A DNA stretch of 61,109 nucleotides from O2-02-FULL-42-9 sp038043025. GTDB lineage: Bacteria > Pseudomonadota > Gammaproteobacteria > UBA12402. The notes under the pieces are model-generated. The model searched no databases. It worked only from the letters and a program-made list of their open reading frames with translations, and was not told the DNA's origin. The position numbers and the translations under genes were made by a program. Positions 1 to 10,957 of the stretch are shown here, piece after piece (position 1 is the stretch's first letter; every line of letters begins with the position of its first letter). The stretch lies in NCBI GenBank assembly GCA_038043025.1, contig JBBTCW010000003.1, positions 1-61,109 on the forward strand, given 5' to 3'.

Positions 1-101
1 CCAGGATTGAAATCATGATAAACTTATGTATAAACCCATGCTGCTTGCAGCGGGGGATTTTTATTCAAGATCTTTTTTAAAGCGTAAAAGAGGGGGTTGT
101 T

Positions 102-2336
<2,235 letters not shown>

Positions 2337-2432
2337 TTCATTTGACCTACGAGGGCAACCAGCATGATTCGAAGATTTTTACTTCTATAAATAAAAGTGC
2401 ACTACTTGTGAGACTTATTTCGTGCATGTTCC

Positions 2433-2933
2433 TTAATAGCGGCGCTTCTTTGGAAGCAAGCAGTATGTCACCCATGCAAGTGAGTAGATATTTTTCTTGT
2501 CTGCGAGATGTTCAATGCGCTCGACTTCTTGCCATTGTCTCTTATCAAAATCGGGAAAAGTCACATCCCCCTCAATGTCGGCATCAATGTATGTAAGGTA
2601 CATTTTGGCGGTTATGGGTAATGCCTGCGCATAAAGACTCTTGCCGCCAATAACCATGATATCCTCGCTGTCAGCAGAATCTATCGCGGCCTGTAGGGAA
2701 TGGAGTATTTTACATCCGGGCGCTTGGTAATTTTGGTTCGATGTGACTATAATGTTGTCACGCTGCGGCAGTGGATGGCCGATGGATTCATAGGTTTTTC
2801 GACCCATGATGATCGATTTATGCAGCGTTAATCGCTTAAAATGCGCCAGGTCAGCGGGTAAATACCAGGGCAGTCTGTTTTTGCAACCGATGACGTTGTT
2901 TTTGGCGATGGCGGCAACAATAATAATATTCAT
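2433..2933 (-). CDS. folA: Dihydrofolate reductase
   Basis: Reduces dihydrofolate to tetrahydrofolate with NADPH in the cytoplasm. From the Met at 2933 the protein is 166 residues, the usual length. Family motifs: MNIIIVAAIAKNNVIG at the N-terminus, LPWYLPADLAHFK around the active site (the acidic residue is the D of PADLAHFK), MGRKTYESIG for NADPH binding, and VIGGKSLYAQAL near the C-terminus. An upstream in-frame start at 2975 would add 14 residues that are not part of the family, so 2933 is preferred. The gene is divergent from the ygfB-like gene with only about 30 bases between the start codons, so the two promoters must overlap. Confidence 0.93.
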   Translation of the reverse strand: MNIIIVAAIAKNNVIGCKNRLPWYLPADLAHFKRLTLHKSIIMGRKTYESIGHPLPQRDNIIVTSNQNYQAPGCKILHSLQAAIDSADSEDIMVIGGKSLYAQALPITAKMYLTYIDADIEGDVTFPDFDKRQWQEVERIEHLADKKNIYSLAWVTYCLLPKKRRY

Positions 2934-2963
2934 GTTATTAATGTTAAAATATCGGATCACTTT

Positions 2964-3527
2964 ATGAAAGAACAATTATTGTCTTATTCATCTGTTTTAG
3001 AGCTGTTGGGCAATGAAACGCGCTCAACGTTGCCGGCAGAATTGCACGGATTTATTTGCGGCGTGCTCGCGGGCAACGGTAACTTGAACGAAGCACAAAA
3101 ATTTAAGTTGATGACGGATTTGTTGGCCGAAGAAATTGAATATGAAACATTGCCAAAAGAAATTGTCGATTTAATTTTAACAAGCAAAATGCAATTGCAA
3201 GATGCCGATTTTGAATTTCAACTATTGTTACCCAGTGATGACGATGATTTAGCCGTTCGATTAACCGCGTTGGCACTTTGGTGTCAAAGTTTTGTGGAAG
3301 GCTTAGGAATGTCTGGTTTGCAACAAAGCGCTATTGAGCGTGCAAACTTATCCGAAGCTATTCAAGATTTAACTGAAATCGCGAATGTGAATACGCAAAA
3401 TCTTGATGATGACGAAACAGTCGAATTTGATTTTATAGCAGTTGTGGAACATGTTCGTGCGTCGGCATTATTAATTCACATGGAAAACGCAACCAAGATA
3501 GAAGAAATAACAGAAGCGGTTCATTAA
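2964..3527 (+). CDS. ygfB: UPF0149 (YgfB/YecA) family protein
   Basis: 187 residues, acidic and helical. The motif LHGFICGVLAGN near residue 27 and WCQSFVEGLG in the middle are the signature of the UPF0149 family. It lies 10 bases upstream of pepP, the same order as in E. coli and many gammaproteobacteria, which supports the call. The biochemical role of this family is not settled. There is no good ribosome site directly before the ATG at 2964; the next in-frame Met is far inside, so this start is kept. Confidence 0.85.
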   Translation: MKEQLLSYSSVLELLGNETRSTLPAELHGFICGVLAGNGNLNEAQKFKLMTDLLAEEIEYETLPKEIVDLILTSKMQLQDADFEFQLLLPSDDDDLAVRLTALALWCQSFVEGLGMSGLQQSAIERANLSEAIQDLTEIANVNTQNLDDDETVEFDFIAVVEHVRASALLIHMENATKIEEITEAVH

Positions 3528-3537
3528 AGGTTTTTAT

Positions 3538-4851
3538 ATGTTACCCCAAGAAGTTTTCAAAAAACGCCGACAGAAATTATTTGATGCGATGATTGATCGT
3601 AGTGTATCTATCGTTGTTAGCGCGCCTGAACATGTGCGCACAAACGATGTTGAATCGGCTTATCGCCAAGACAGTAATTTTTATTATTTAACCGGTGTTA
3701 AAGAGTCGCATTGCGTTGCTGTTTTTTTTAAGACAAAAGATCAATGCGTTTATTATTTGTTTAGCCGTGTGAGCGATCCGTTGCAGCGTCAATGGTTTGG
3801 CGATTTGATGGGACAAGAGGGCGCGATATCACACTATGGGGCGGACAGTGCATTTCCACTGGATTTGCTCGATGAAAAAATGCTGACATTATTAGGCAAT
3901 TGTCAGCGCGTCTATTATAGTTTTGGTCGTCGACCCGAATTTGATGCGAGATTTAATACCTGGATTGTTGCATTGCGCAAAAAAGTACGCGCCGCCATTA
4001 ACGCGCCGCATGAAATTGTCAATTTAGATAAAATTGTATACGAGATGCGTTTAATTAAAGACGCCGATGAATTAGCATTGATACAAAAAGCCGTCGACAT
4101 CTGCGGTCAAGCGCAAATACGCGCGCTCAAAGCATGCAAGCCTGGTATGTATGAATATGAATTGGAAGCTGACATTCGCCATGAATTTGTTAAGCATGGC
4201 GCGATGCATGTGTCGTTTGAGCCGATTATTGCCGGTGGTGCAAACGCCTGTACGCTGCATTACGGTGCGAATAATCAAAAATTGAATGACGGTGATTTAG
4301 TGCTCGTCGATATTGGTTGTGAATACGATTATTATGCGTCGGACTTAACGCGCATGTTTCCCGTGAGCGGAAAATTTTCGCCCGAACAAAAAGCAATTTA
4401 TGAATTAGTGCTCGAGGCGCAATGCGCGGCGATTGAAAAAATCGGGCCAAAATACGCTGTCGGAGATGCGCATAACGCTTCTGTTGAAGTGATTACGCGA
4501 GGCTTATGTCAGCTGGGAATTTTGCAAGGTGATGAGGAGACATTAATAAAAGCAGAAGCCTACAAGCCGTTTTATATGCATCACGTGGGTCATTGGATGG
4601 GATTGGATGCGCATGACGTCGGCGAATATTATATCGATGGCAAAGGTCGTCCGTTGCAGCCAGGCATGATTCAAACTGCCGAACCCGGTATTTATATTAG
4701 CCCGCATACGTCAGGTGTTGATAAAAAATGGTGGGGCATCGGCGTGCGCATCGAAGATGATGTGCTGGTGACGCAAGATGGGCATAAAGTTTTAAGTAGC
4801 GCTGTGCCAAAGACAGTGAATGAGATTGAGAATATGAAGGTTACAAAATGA
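3538..4851 (+). CDS. pepP: Xaa-Pro aminopeptidase P
   Basis: Removes the N-terminal residue from peptides with proline second; a cytoplasmic dimanganese enzyme of the pita-bread fold (M24B). 437 residues, close to the E. coli length. The N-terminal creatinase-like domain holds SNFYYLTGVKE near residue 47. All five metal ligands can be placed: D258 (LVDIG), D269 (SDLTR), H352 (HHVGHWMG), E382 (TAEPGIYI) and E406 (VRIEDD). An AAAGG-like ribosome site precedes the ATG. It follows ygfB closely and its stop overlaps the start of the MFS gene (ATGA), so the three are probably co-transcribed. The downstream ubiH/ubiI genes usual in this operon are replaced here by a transporter. Confidence 0.95.
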   Translation: MLPQEVFKKRRQKLFDAMIDRSVSIVVSAPEHVRTNDVESAYRQDSNFYYLTGVKESHCVAVFFKTKDQCVYYLFSRVSDPLQRQWFGDLMGQEGAISHYGADSAFPLDLLDEKMLTLLGNCQRVYYSFGRRPEFDARFNTWIVALRKKVRAAINAPHEIVNLDKIVYEMRLIKDADELALIQKAVDICGQAQIRALKACKPGMYEYELEADIRHEFVKHGAMHVSFEPIIAGGANACTLHYGANNQKLNDGDLVLVDIGCEYDYYASDLTRMFPVSGKFSPEQKAIYELVLEAQCAAIEKIGPKYAVGDAHNASVEVITRGLCQLGILQGDEETLIKAEAYKPFYMHHVGHWMGLDAHDVGEYYIDGKGRPLQPGMIQTAEPGIYISPHTSGVDKKWWGIGVRIEDDVLVTQDGHKVLSSAVPKTVNEIENMKVTK

Positions 4852-6077
4852 CCCTGATCACAGATGAAAATATGACTAAAATGCAGTCTTCTTCTGTTCC
4901 ACCGCGTTTTGTCATGATCATGATTTTTATCGTGCCGTTTTTAATGGGCATAGGAATCGATCTTTATGTTCCATCATTTCCTCATATCGCGAGTTATTTT
5001 CAAGTAAGCAGCGGTCTAGTACAGCTTACGGTAGCCTTTTATGTGATAGCTAATGGAATGGGACAATTAATTTTAGGAGTTATATCAGACAGCTTGGGCA
5101 GAAAAAAAATTCTATTAATGAGTTCATTATTTTATACTATCGTTAGTTTTTTAGCTGTTTTCTCACCCAACATCTATTTTCTAATTTTCTGTCGATTTTT
5201 ACAAGGCTTGGGTATATCAGGTCTTGCCGCGGTATCTCGTGCGGTTGCTGCTGATTGTTTTTCGGGTAAAGATTTAGCGAAAGCCATGATCTATATGTCC
5301 ATTGGATGGGCACTCGGCCCGCTGATAGGACCTGTTATTGGCAGTTATCTGCAACATTATTTTGATTGGCAAGCCAATTTTTATTTCTTTAGTTTTTATG
5401 GATTAATTATTTTTATTTATATGTACGCATTGCTACCGGAAACGCATTTTAAACGATCCTCGATTCAGCTGAAAGAAATGTGCTGTGGTATAAAAAAAGT
5501 TATTTTTCATCCCATTTTCTTTTTTGGAATCTTATTGTTGGCTCTCATTTATTCTGTTCTTATTTTATTTAATCTCATAGGTCCATTTTTAATACAAAAT
5601 GTTTTACATTTCTCTGTGGTTGCTTACGGCAAAGTAGCTTTATTCTTAGGAGGAGGCTATCTTTTAGGCAACCTATTTAATAGACTTTTGATCCATCATT
5701 TTGAGCCGACAGATATAGCAGTTTTTGGCCTTATCGGCGGTACTTTGATAAGCGCTTTAATGGTTATTTTAAGTATTACAAATTCGATGAATTTATACAT
5801 CATCATCATTCCCGTATTTTTATTGCTTTTCATGAGCGCACTGATCTTTCCCCACATTCAAGCAAAATGTTTTAGCTTATTTTCTTTTCAGCTGGCGGGA
5901 ACTGCTAGCGCAGTATATGGTTTTTTACTCGCGAGCGGTGGTTTTTTATTAACGCTTTTTGTTACCACATTGCCACTGAATTCGCAAAAACCTATGGCAT
6001 TAGTTTATTTAGGTCTTTTTTCATTATCCATATTAATGTACTTAATGATGCATCATTTTGATAGTGAGGTAGGTTGA
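4848..6077 (+). CDS. MFS transporter, Bcr/CflA drug-efflux type
   Basis: 409 residues, mostly hydrophobic with about 12 predicted membrane helices. The cytoplasmic loop between helices 2 and 3 carries the MFS motif GVISDSLGRKKI. The N-terminal IDLYVPSFPHIASYF and the helix-5 region GWALGPLIGPVIGS resemble the DHA1 Bcr/CflA branch, inner-membrane proton-driven drug or metabolite exporters. The substrate cannot be read from the sequence. The start overlaps the pepP stop by four bases (ATGA), indicating translational coupling. It is more AT-rich than pepP, with many TTT/TTA codons, so it may have been acquired separately. Confidence 0.85.
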   Translation: MTLITDENMTKMQSSSVPPRFVMIMIFIVPFLMGIGIDLYVPSFPHIASYFQVSSGLVQLTVAFYVIANGMGQLILGVISDSLGRKKILLMSSLFYTIVSFLAVFSPNIYFLIFCRFLQGLGISGLAAVSRAVAADCFSGKDLAKAMIYMSIGWALGPLIGPVIGSYLQHYFDWQANFYFFSFYGLIIFIYMYALLPETHFKRSSIQLKEMCCGIKKVIFHPIFFFGILLLALIYSVLILFNLIGPFLIQNVLHFSVVAYGKVALFLGGGYLLGNLFNRLLIHHFEPTDIAVFGLIGGTLISALMVILSITNSMNLYIIIIPVFLLLFMSALIFPHIQAKCFSLFSFQLAGTASAVYGFLLASGGFLLTLFVTTLPLNSQKPMALVYLGLFSLSILMYLMMHHFDSEVG

Positions 6078-6088
6078 TGCTGAGCGCG

Positions 6089-6113
6089 GTAGGTTGGGCT
6101 GAGCAAAGCCCAG
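6089..6113. repeat. Short hairpin (TGGGCT...AGCCCA) within a GTAGGTTGGGCTGAGC-type sequence
   Basis: A perfect 6-base stem at 6095-6100 and 6107-6112 with a 6-base loop, just after the MFS gene. A partial copy of its left side (GTAGGTTGATGCTGAGC) lies immediately upstream, overlapping the MFS stop codon. It looks like a degenerate intergenic repeat. Confidence 0.45.
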
Positions 6114-6136
6114 CATGGGCGACTAATACCTACAAG

Positions 6137-6160
6137 AGGCAAAATAGTCCTTGCCTTTTT
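6137..6160 (+). terminator. Rho-independent terminator after pepP-MFS
   Basis: Stem AGGCAA (6137-6142) pairs with TTGCCT (6151-6156) around an 8-base loop, followed by a run of T. The position fits the end of the ygfB-pepP-MFS unit. Confidence 0.5.
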
Positions 6161-6172
6161 ATCGATTTTGGG

Positions 6173-6200
6173 TTGAAATATGTCGAATATGATCTATCCT
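6173..6200 (+). promoter_or_regulatory. Possible sigma-70 promoter for trxA
   Basis: TTGAAA at 6173-6178 and TATCCT at 6195-6200 with 16-base spacing, 16 bases before the trxA start codon. The -10 is weak, so this is tentative. Confidence 0.3.
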
Positions 6201-6216
6201 GAATGGGAGTCCCCTT

Positions 6217-6540
6217 ATGAGTAGCCTTCAATCCGTCACCGACGCTGATTTTAAGTCCGAAGTCTTGCAATCCGGTATCCCCGTTTTAGTAGACTTTTGG
6301 GCAACGTGGTGCGGGCCTTGTAAGACATTCGGCTTGGTGTTGGATGAGGTGGCGCCGAGTTATGCGGGGCGGGTTAAGTTTGTCAAAGTGGATGTTGATC
6401 ATGCTGGTCAAACAGCCGCTAAATATGGTATTCGTAGTGTTCCGACGGTGATGATTTTTCAAGATGGAAAGATAAAATCAACGCAGGTGGGTGGACTTTC
6501 AAAATCACAGTTGACAGGCTTCTTGAATAGTAATATATAG
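6217..6540 (+). CDS. trxA: Thioredoxin
   Basis: 107 residues, full thioredoxin length. The active site is WATWCGPCK at about residues 28-36, and the cis-proline lies in RSVPTVMIF. It reduces protein disulfides in the cytoplasm using electrons from thioredoxin reductase. The segment after the active site is KTFGLVLDEVA rather than the common KMIAPILDEIA, so it lacks the usual cis-side Pro of that helix. trxA directly upstream of rho is the standard gammaproteobacterial arrangement. A GGGAG ribosome site precedes the ATG. Confidence 0.95.
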   Translation: MSSLQSVTDADFKSEVLQSGIPVLVDFWATWCGPCKTFGLVLDEVAPSYAGRVKFVKVDVDHAGQTAAKYGIRSVPTVMIFQDGKIKSTQVGGLSKSQLTGFLNSNI

Positions 6541-6700
6541 TAAACCAGACAGGGAAGTACAACATAAACGTCAGGGATCGGGCGTGCATACAATCTAATA
6601 ATATAAACACGCATATCTTATATATTTAATTTTTTTTATTTCAGAATCCGATTTTTCAAGATCATTTAGCTTTTTTAATCAACCAAATAAGAGTGAATTT
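6541..6700 (+). other. rho leader region
   Basis: 160 AT-rich bases between trxA and rho. I see no clear terminator after trxA; transcription may read into rho. The rho leader is known in E. coli to mediate autoregulation by attenuation, but no attenuator structure is obvious here. Confidence 0.3.
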
Positions 6701-7960
6701 ATGAATTTAGCAGAACTAAAGACAAAACCGCTATCAGAACTTGTTCAAATGGCAGATGACATGAAGATCGAGCAGATTGGTCGCATGCGCAAACAAGAAG
6801 TTATTTTTAAAATTCTCAAAGAACATGCGGCGAGTGGAGCCGATATTTTTGGAGATGGCGTATTAGAAATTTTGCCAGATGGATTTGGTTTTTTGCGTTC
6901 CGCCGATGGATCTTATTTAGCGGGGCCGGATGATATTTATGTGTCGCCCAGCCAGATTCGACGATTCAATTTACATACGGGTGATACGATTGAAGGGAAG
7001 ATTCGGCCGCCGAAAGAGAGTGAACGTTATTTTGCGATGTTACAGGTGGACAGTATTAATTTTGATAAGCCTGAAAATGCGAAAAACAAATTCTTATTCG
7101 AAAATTTAACGCCACTCTTTGCCAACGAGCGTTTTGTGATGCAGCGTGGCAATGGCAGTACTGAAGATTTATCTGCGCGCATCATCGATTTGGTTGCGCC
7201 GTTCGGCAAGGGACAGCGTGGATTGATTGTTTCACCGCCGAAGGCTGGTAAAACTATGATACTGCAAAATATTGCGCATTCGATTTCACATAATTATCCC
7301 GATGCGCATTTGATTGTTTTGTTGATTGATGAGCGTCCAGAAGAAGTCACCGAAATGCGTCGTTCCGTGCGCGGAGAGGTGGTGGCGAGTACATTTGATG
7401 AGCCCGCGAATCGTCACGTGCAAGTGGCTGAAATGGTCATTGAAAAAGCGAAACGTTTAGTTGAGCATAAAGCAGACGTGGTGATTTTATTAGATTCGAT
7501 TACTCGTTTGGCTCGCGCGTATAACACCGTTATTCCAGCATCAGGGAAAGTGTTAACCGGTGGTGTGGATGCCAATGCCTTGCAACGACCGAAACGTTTT
7601 TTTGGTGCAGCACGTAACATCGAGGAAGGCGGCAGTTTGACGATTTTAGCAACAGCCTTGATTGAAACGGGTTCCAAGATGGACGATGTTATTTACGAAG
7701 AATTCAAAGGTACCGGTAACATGGAACTACATTTGGATCGTCGTATCTCCGAAAAACGCGTTTACCCAGCGATTAATATTAATCGTTCAGGTACGCGCCG
7801 TGAAGAGTTGTTGGTAGGCGCCGCTGAACTACAAAAGGTGTGGATATTGCGCAAGTTATTGCATCCGATGGATGAACTTGCTGCCATCGAATTCTTAATC
7901 GATCGATTGCTCACGTCAAAAACAAACGAAGAGTTCTTTGAAGCGATGAAGCGCGGGTAA
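6701..7960 (+). CDS. rho: Transcription termination factor Rho
   Basis: 419 residues, the same length as E. coli Rho. Order: N-terminal helical domain (MNLAELKTKPLSELV), cold-shock-like RNA-binding domain (LPDGFGFLRS near 60), then the RecA-like ATPase with Walker A PPKAGKTM (K184, T185), LIDERPEEV, and Walker B VVILLDSITRLARAYN. The Q-loop region GGVDANALQRPKRFFGAARN is intact. It forms a hexamer that translocates along nascent RNA to end transcription. A GAGTG ribosome site precedes the ATG. An inverted-repeat region follows at 8008-8163. Confidence 0.98.
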   Translation: MNLAELKTKPLSELVQMADDMKIEQIGRMRKQEVIFKILKEHAASGADIFGDGVLEILPDGFGFLRSADGSYLAGPDDIYVSPSQIRRFNLHTGDTIEGKIRPPKESERYFAMLQVDSINFDKPENAKNKFLFENLTPLFANERFVMQRGNGSTEDLSARIIDLVAPFGKGQRGLIVSPPKAGKTMILQNIAHSISHNYPDAHLIVLLIDERPEEVTEMRRSVRGEVVASTFDEPANRHVQVAEMVIEKAKRLVEHKADVVILLDSITRLARAYNTVIPASGKVLTGGVDANALQRPKRFFGAARNIEEGGSLTILATALIETGSKMDDVIYEEFKGTGNMELHLDRRISEKRVYPAININRSGTRREELLVGAAELQKVWILRKLLHPMDELAAIEFLIDRLLTSKTNEEFFEAMKRG

Positions 7961-8007
7961 GGGTGCTTGTTCGCATGAGTTTTGAGAAACGAAGCATCCA
8001 GAACGTT

Positions 8008-8163
8008 GTCATCCCGCGACTTGATCGCGGGATCCAGAAAAATTTATATTAAAGATTATAATAACGGAATACCGTTATTATAATCACTGGATACCGGCTT
8101 TCGCCGGTCTGACGAAAGTCTTGATGCCGCGGTTAAAACGCTTATGCGGTTAAACCGCGGCAT
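8008..8163. repeat. Intergenic palindromic repeat block between rho and rpoH
   Basis: Three palindromes in tandem. 8008-8037 is a GTCATCCCGCG...CGCGGGATCCAG hairpin. 8054-8085 is a perfect 14-base inverted repeat (GATTATAATAACGG and complement, 4-base loop). 8124-8163 has arms ATGCCGCGGTT/AACCGCGGCAT. The outer motif recurs at 47634-47705 and 60996-61038. The block sits between two convergent genes and could end transcription from both sides. Confidence 0.75.
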
Positions 8164-8174
8164 GACAGCCTTGC

Positions 8175-9032
8175 TTAGGCTGCAACACGCATCAATGATT
8201 TCAACTTCTTAATCGCAGCTAGTTCGAGTTGGCGAACGCGTTCAATAGAAACGTTAAACTGTGTGGCAAGATCTTGTAGGGTTACTTTTGATTCGGTAAG
8301 CCAACGTGCCTGAATAATAGTTTGACTGCGATTATCTAATTTTTGAATCGCGATCATTAATTGTTTTTGATTGTCTTGTTCGGCATCAGTGATTTCTACT
8401 AATTGCGCAGGATTTTGTGATTGATTCGTTAAATAGTGAACTGGCGCAGAAAAATCATTCTCATCTTCTGCATCAAACGCGGCATCATGCGCGTTGAGAC
8501 GTTGCTCCATTTCACGCACCGTTTCGGGTTTTACATTTAATGTTCGCGCGACGTCATCGATTTCTTGTTTTGTAAACCAGCCTAAGCGTTTTTTTGATTT
8601 GCGCAAATTAAAAAATAATTTGCGTTGGGCTTTGGTCGTGGCGATCTTTACAATGCGCCAATTTTTTAGAATAAATTCATGTATTTCGGCTTTAATCCAA
8701 TGCACGGCAAATGACACCAAGCGGACACCCATTGATGGATCAAACCGTTTCACGGCTTTCATCAAGCCTACATTACCTTCTTGAATTAAATCAGCCAATG
8801 CTAAACCATAACCCATATAATTTTTTGCTACTTTGGCGACAAAACGCAAATGCGTTAAAACGAGCTTTCTGGCGGCTTCGATATCATTACTTTCACGCAA
8901 GCGTATTGCCAGCGCACACTCTTCCTCGGTGGATAGCATGGGCAAGCCATAGATGCGCTGCAGATAGCCATCCAGACTGCCCAGGCTGCCAATGGGCAGC
9001 GTCATATCGATTGTTTGTAATTGTGTACTCAT
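8175..9032 (-). CDS. rpoH: RNA polymerase sigma-32 factor (heat shock)
   Basis: Directs RNA polymerase to heat-shock promoters. Region 2 reads LADLIQEGNVGLMKAVKRF then VSFAVHWIKAEIHEFI. The RpoH-specific box is present (QRKLFFNLRKSKKRLGWF), and region 4.2 is the helix-turn-helix at VTLQDLATQFNVSIERVRQL. 285 residues from the ATG at 9032; two extra residues could come from a TTG at 9038, and Met 9005 is another candidate. It is downstream of ftsYEX, as in other gammaproteobacteria. Its own promoter appears to lie at 9041-9068, only 8 bases from the start codon. A cluster of palindromic repeats separates it from ftsX. Confidence 0.96.
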   Translation of the reverse strand: MSTQLQTIDMTLPIGSLGSLDGYLQRIYGLPMLSTEEECALAIRLRESNDIEAARKLVLTHLRFVAKVAKNYMGYGLALADLIQEGNVGLMKAVKRFDPSMGVRLVSFAVHWIKAEIHEFILKNWRIVKIATTKAQRKLFFNLRKSKKRLGWFTKQEIDDVARTLNVKPETVREMEQRLNAHDAAFDAEDENDFSAPVHYLTNQSQNPAQLVEITDAEQDNQKQLMIAIQKLDNRSQTIIQARWLTESKVTLQDLATQFNVSIERVRQLELAAIKKLKSLMRVAA

Positions 9033-9040
9033 GACCAACC

Positions 9041-9068
9041 ATTATAGCAATTTGACCGAATTTGTGAA
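9041..9068 (-). promoter_or_regulatory. Sigma-70-like promoter abutting rpoH
   Basis: On the minus strand TTCACA (9063-9068) is followed after 16 bases by a perfect TATAAT (9041-9046). The rpoH ATG is only 8 bases further on, so a transcript from here would start at or next to the start codon and be leaderless, or translation starts at a later Met. Confidence 0.5.
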
Positions 9069-9082
9069 CATAATTTGCATCC

Positions 9083-9257
9083 GAGCTCTGAGCTGCTAAT
9101 GTGCAAAAAATATACTTGCCAGCTCTGAGCTGCTGAGAGCTAGTCATGGCAAGGGTTTTACTCCCCCCTCGCAGCTCTGAGCGGCTGAGAAACGCGCGCG
9201 CAGCTCTGAGCTGCCGAAATCCAGTCGTAGCAAGGAGTATAGCAGCTCAGAGCTGCT
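9083..9257. repeat. Palindromic repeat cluster (five arms) upstream of rpoH
   Basis: Arms of the GCAGCTCTGAGCTGC family at 9083-9096, 9120-9133, 9171-9185, 9200-9214 and 9242-9256. The last two form a complete inverted pair with perfect 15-base arms and a spacer containing CCAGTCGTAGC. The first three are T-centred copies in the same orientation, and the stretch before the third contains AGTCATGGCAAG, the long-spacer subtype. This is the densest cluster in the window and fills the ftsX-rpoH gap. Confidence 0.85.
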
Positions 9258-9274
9258 GAGAAATAATTAGCGAA

Positions 9275-10222
9275 TTAGCGGGGGGTGTCGACGTTTCGAA
9301 TATAGCGAGATACAGACAGTCTCGAGCCAAAATAGCCAAGCAGCATGCCGCCGCCGAGTAGCAAGACGGTTAAGCGTAGATTAAGCCCAGTGATGTTGAA
9401 GGTGGCACCGTATAAATTGGCGAGCTCCGTCATGGGGTTTTGCAATGTCCAAATTACCCCGCTAATTAATAACCAGGCGATGATGCCACCGAATAAACCA
9501 TAAAACATGCCATTATATAAAAAAGGGCGAGCAATAAATCGGTTGGTTCCACCCAGCAATTTAATCACGCGAATTTCATCTTGATAATTTTGCGTGTTGA
9601 GACGAATAGTATAAGAAATAATAAGCAAAACAGCAAAGAAAAATATTGTCATGATCACGTAAGCGAGATGATGGCCAAAAAGCACCATCGCATTTAATTT
9701 ATTTAACCAATTCATATCGAGCTGAGCTGAGTCTACGTTGTGGATGTTTTCGAGTTGCGTTAATAAATTTTGTGCTTGCGCGGTCGTGTTGATGGAAGGT
9801 TTCGGATAAACAATAAAAACACCGGGCAATGGGTTATCTTTTAATTCTGCTAACACATCACCGAAGCCGGCTTGTTGTTGAAATTCTTTTAAGCCGTTTT
9901 CTGGCGAGATATATTGAAAGTTTTGAATATCAGAATTTGCACGCAGTGTTTGTTCCAACTGTGTGATTTGATCGGTTGAGACGTTCATATTTGTGTATAG
10001 TGTAATTTGCGCGCTGTTATGTAGATTATGGCTGATAACCTGTATATTTTTTAAGAATACGAACAAACCCATGGGCAGTGTGAGTACAACACCGATCACA
10101 ATGCAAGTTAACAATGCGGTAACCGGTGTTATGGTAAAATGTTTTAAGCTTGTTTTTAAGGCTTTTTTATGTTGTGAAATATAATGTACAATCGGCGAAT
10201 GATGTAAGGATTTGTTAAACAT
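9275..10222 (-). CDS. ftsX: Cell-division ABC transporter permease FtsX
   Basis: 315 residues from the Met at 10222, which has AAGGA eight bases upstream; a start at 10240 would add six residues without a ribosome site. Four membrane segments: one near residue 40 (TALLTCIVIGVVLTLPMGLF) and three in the C-terminal half, separated by a periplasmic domain of about 120 residues. FtsX pairs with FtsE and transmits ATP hydrolysis to periplasmic murein-hydrolase activators at the septum. The start overlaps the ftsE stop by 8 bases. Confidence 0.93.
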   Translation of the reverse strand: MFNKSLHHSPIVHYISQHKKALKTSLKHFTITPVTALLTCIVIGVVLTLPMGLFVFLKNIQVISHNLHNSAQITLYTNMNVSTDQITQLEQTLRANSDIQNFQYISPENGLKEFQQQAGFGDVLAELKDNPLPGVFIVYPKPSINTTAQAQNLLTQLENIHNVDSAQLDMNWLNKLNAMVLFGHHLAYVIMTIFFFAVLLIISYTIRLNTQNYQDEIRVIKLLGGTNRFIARPFLYNGMFYGLFGGIIAWLLISGVIWTLQNPMTELANLYGATFNITGLNLRLTVLLLGGGMLLGYFGSRLSVSRYIRNVDTPR

Positions 10223-10898
10223 AAATGGTTTCCTTCGCATCTTCGACGAGTTGACCCGTTTGTAATTTTAAGGTGCGATAAGATAAATGCTCGATGACAT
10301 GCGTGTTATGTGATGCAATTAATAACGTTGTGCCCAGTTGATTAAATTGTTCGAGTAAATCAATAATTTCTTTTGATAATTCGGGATCTAAGTTACCCGT
10401 GGGTTCGTCGGCCAGAATAATCGATGGTCGATGAACAATGGCGCGCGCAATGCCAACGCGCTGTTGCTCGCCACACGATAAGTCCTCGGGTTTTTCTTTT
10501 TCATATTCCAATAAGTTCACTTTATCTAATGCCGCGCGCACACGACGGTTAATTTCATGTTGACGAAATCCAGTAATAACGAGCGGTAATGCGACATTAT
10601 CAAATACACTACGTTTCAATAAGAGCTGCGGGTTTTGAAAAATCAATCCAATTTGTCGTCGAAACTTGGGGATTTCTCGCTTTTTCATGCGGTTGATGTT
10701 GCGACCATTGATAATGATATCGCCTTTCGACGGATGTTCAAGTGAACCTAATAGGCGGAGCAGGGTGCTTTTTCCCGCGCCCGAATGGCCGGTTAGAAAT
10801 ACCATTTCGCCCGGTTCTATTTTAAATGTTACGCTCGACAAGGCATTAGCCGTATGGCTGTAATGCTTTGTCAGTTGGCTACAATATATCATTGCCAT
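10215..10898 (-). CDS. ftsE: Cell-division ATP-binding protein FtsE
   Basis: About 227 residues from the Met at 10898 (MAMIYCSQLTKHY); GAGAT lies upstream. A start at 10913 is also open but has no support. Walker A is GHSGAGKST, the Q-loop LIFQNPQLL, the ABC signature LSCGEQQR (LSGGQ-like with Cys), Walker B IILADEPTG, and the H-loop IASHN. It is the cytoplasmic ATPase of the FtsEX complex. Located between ftsY and ftsX as in E. coli. Confidence 0.95.
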   Translation of the reverse strand: MAMIYCSQLTKHYSHTANALSSVTFKIEPGEMVFLTGHSGAGKSTLLRLLGSLEHPSKGDIIINGRNINRMKKREIPKFRRQIGLIFQNPQLLLKRSVFDNVALPLVITGFRQHEINRRVRAALDKVNLLEYEKEKPEDLSCGEQQRVGIARAIVHRPSIILADEPTGNLDPELSKEIIDLLEQFNQLGTTLLIASHNTHVIEHLSYRTLKLQTGQLVEDAKETIYV

Positions 10899-10957
10899 TT
10901 TGTTGTATCTCAAATATAACTATTCAGCACAATCCAAAAACGTCCATATTTTGGCGC

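Noticed and set aside
9083..9257. Closely spaced repeats as a CRISPR array
   Set aside because: Spacing is irregular, arms are short palindromes of about 15 bases, spacers are related to each other, and no cas gene is present.
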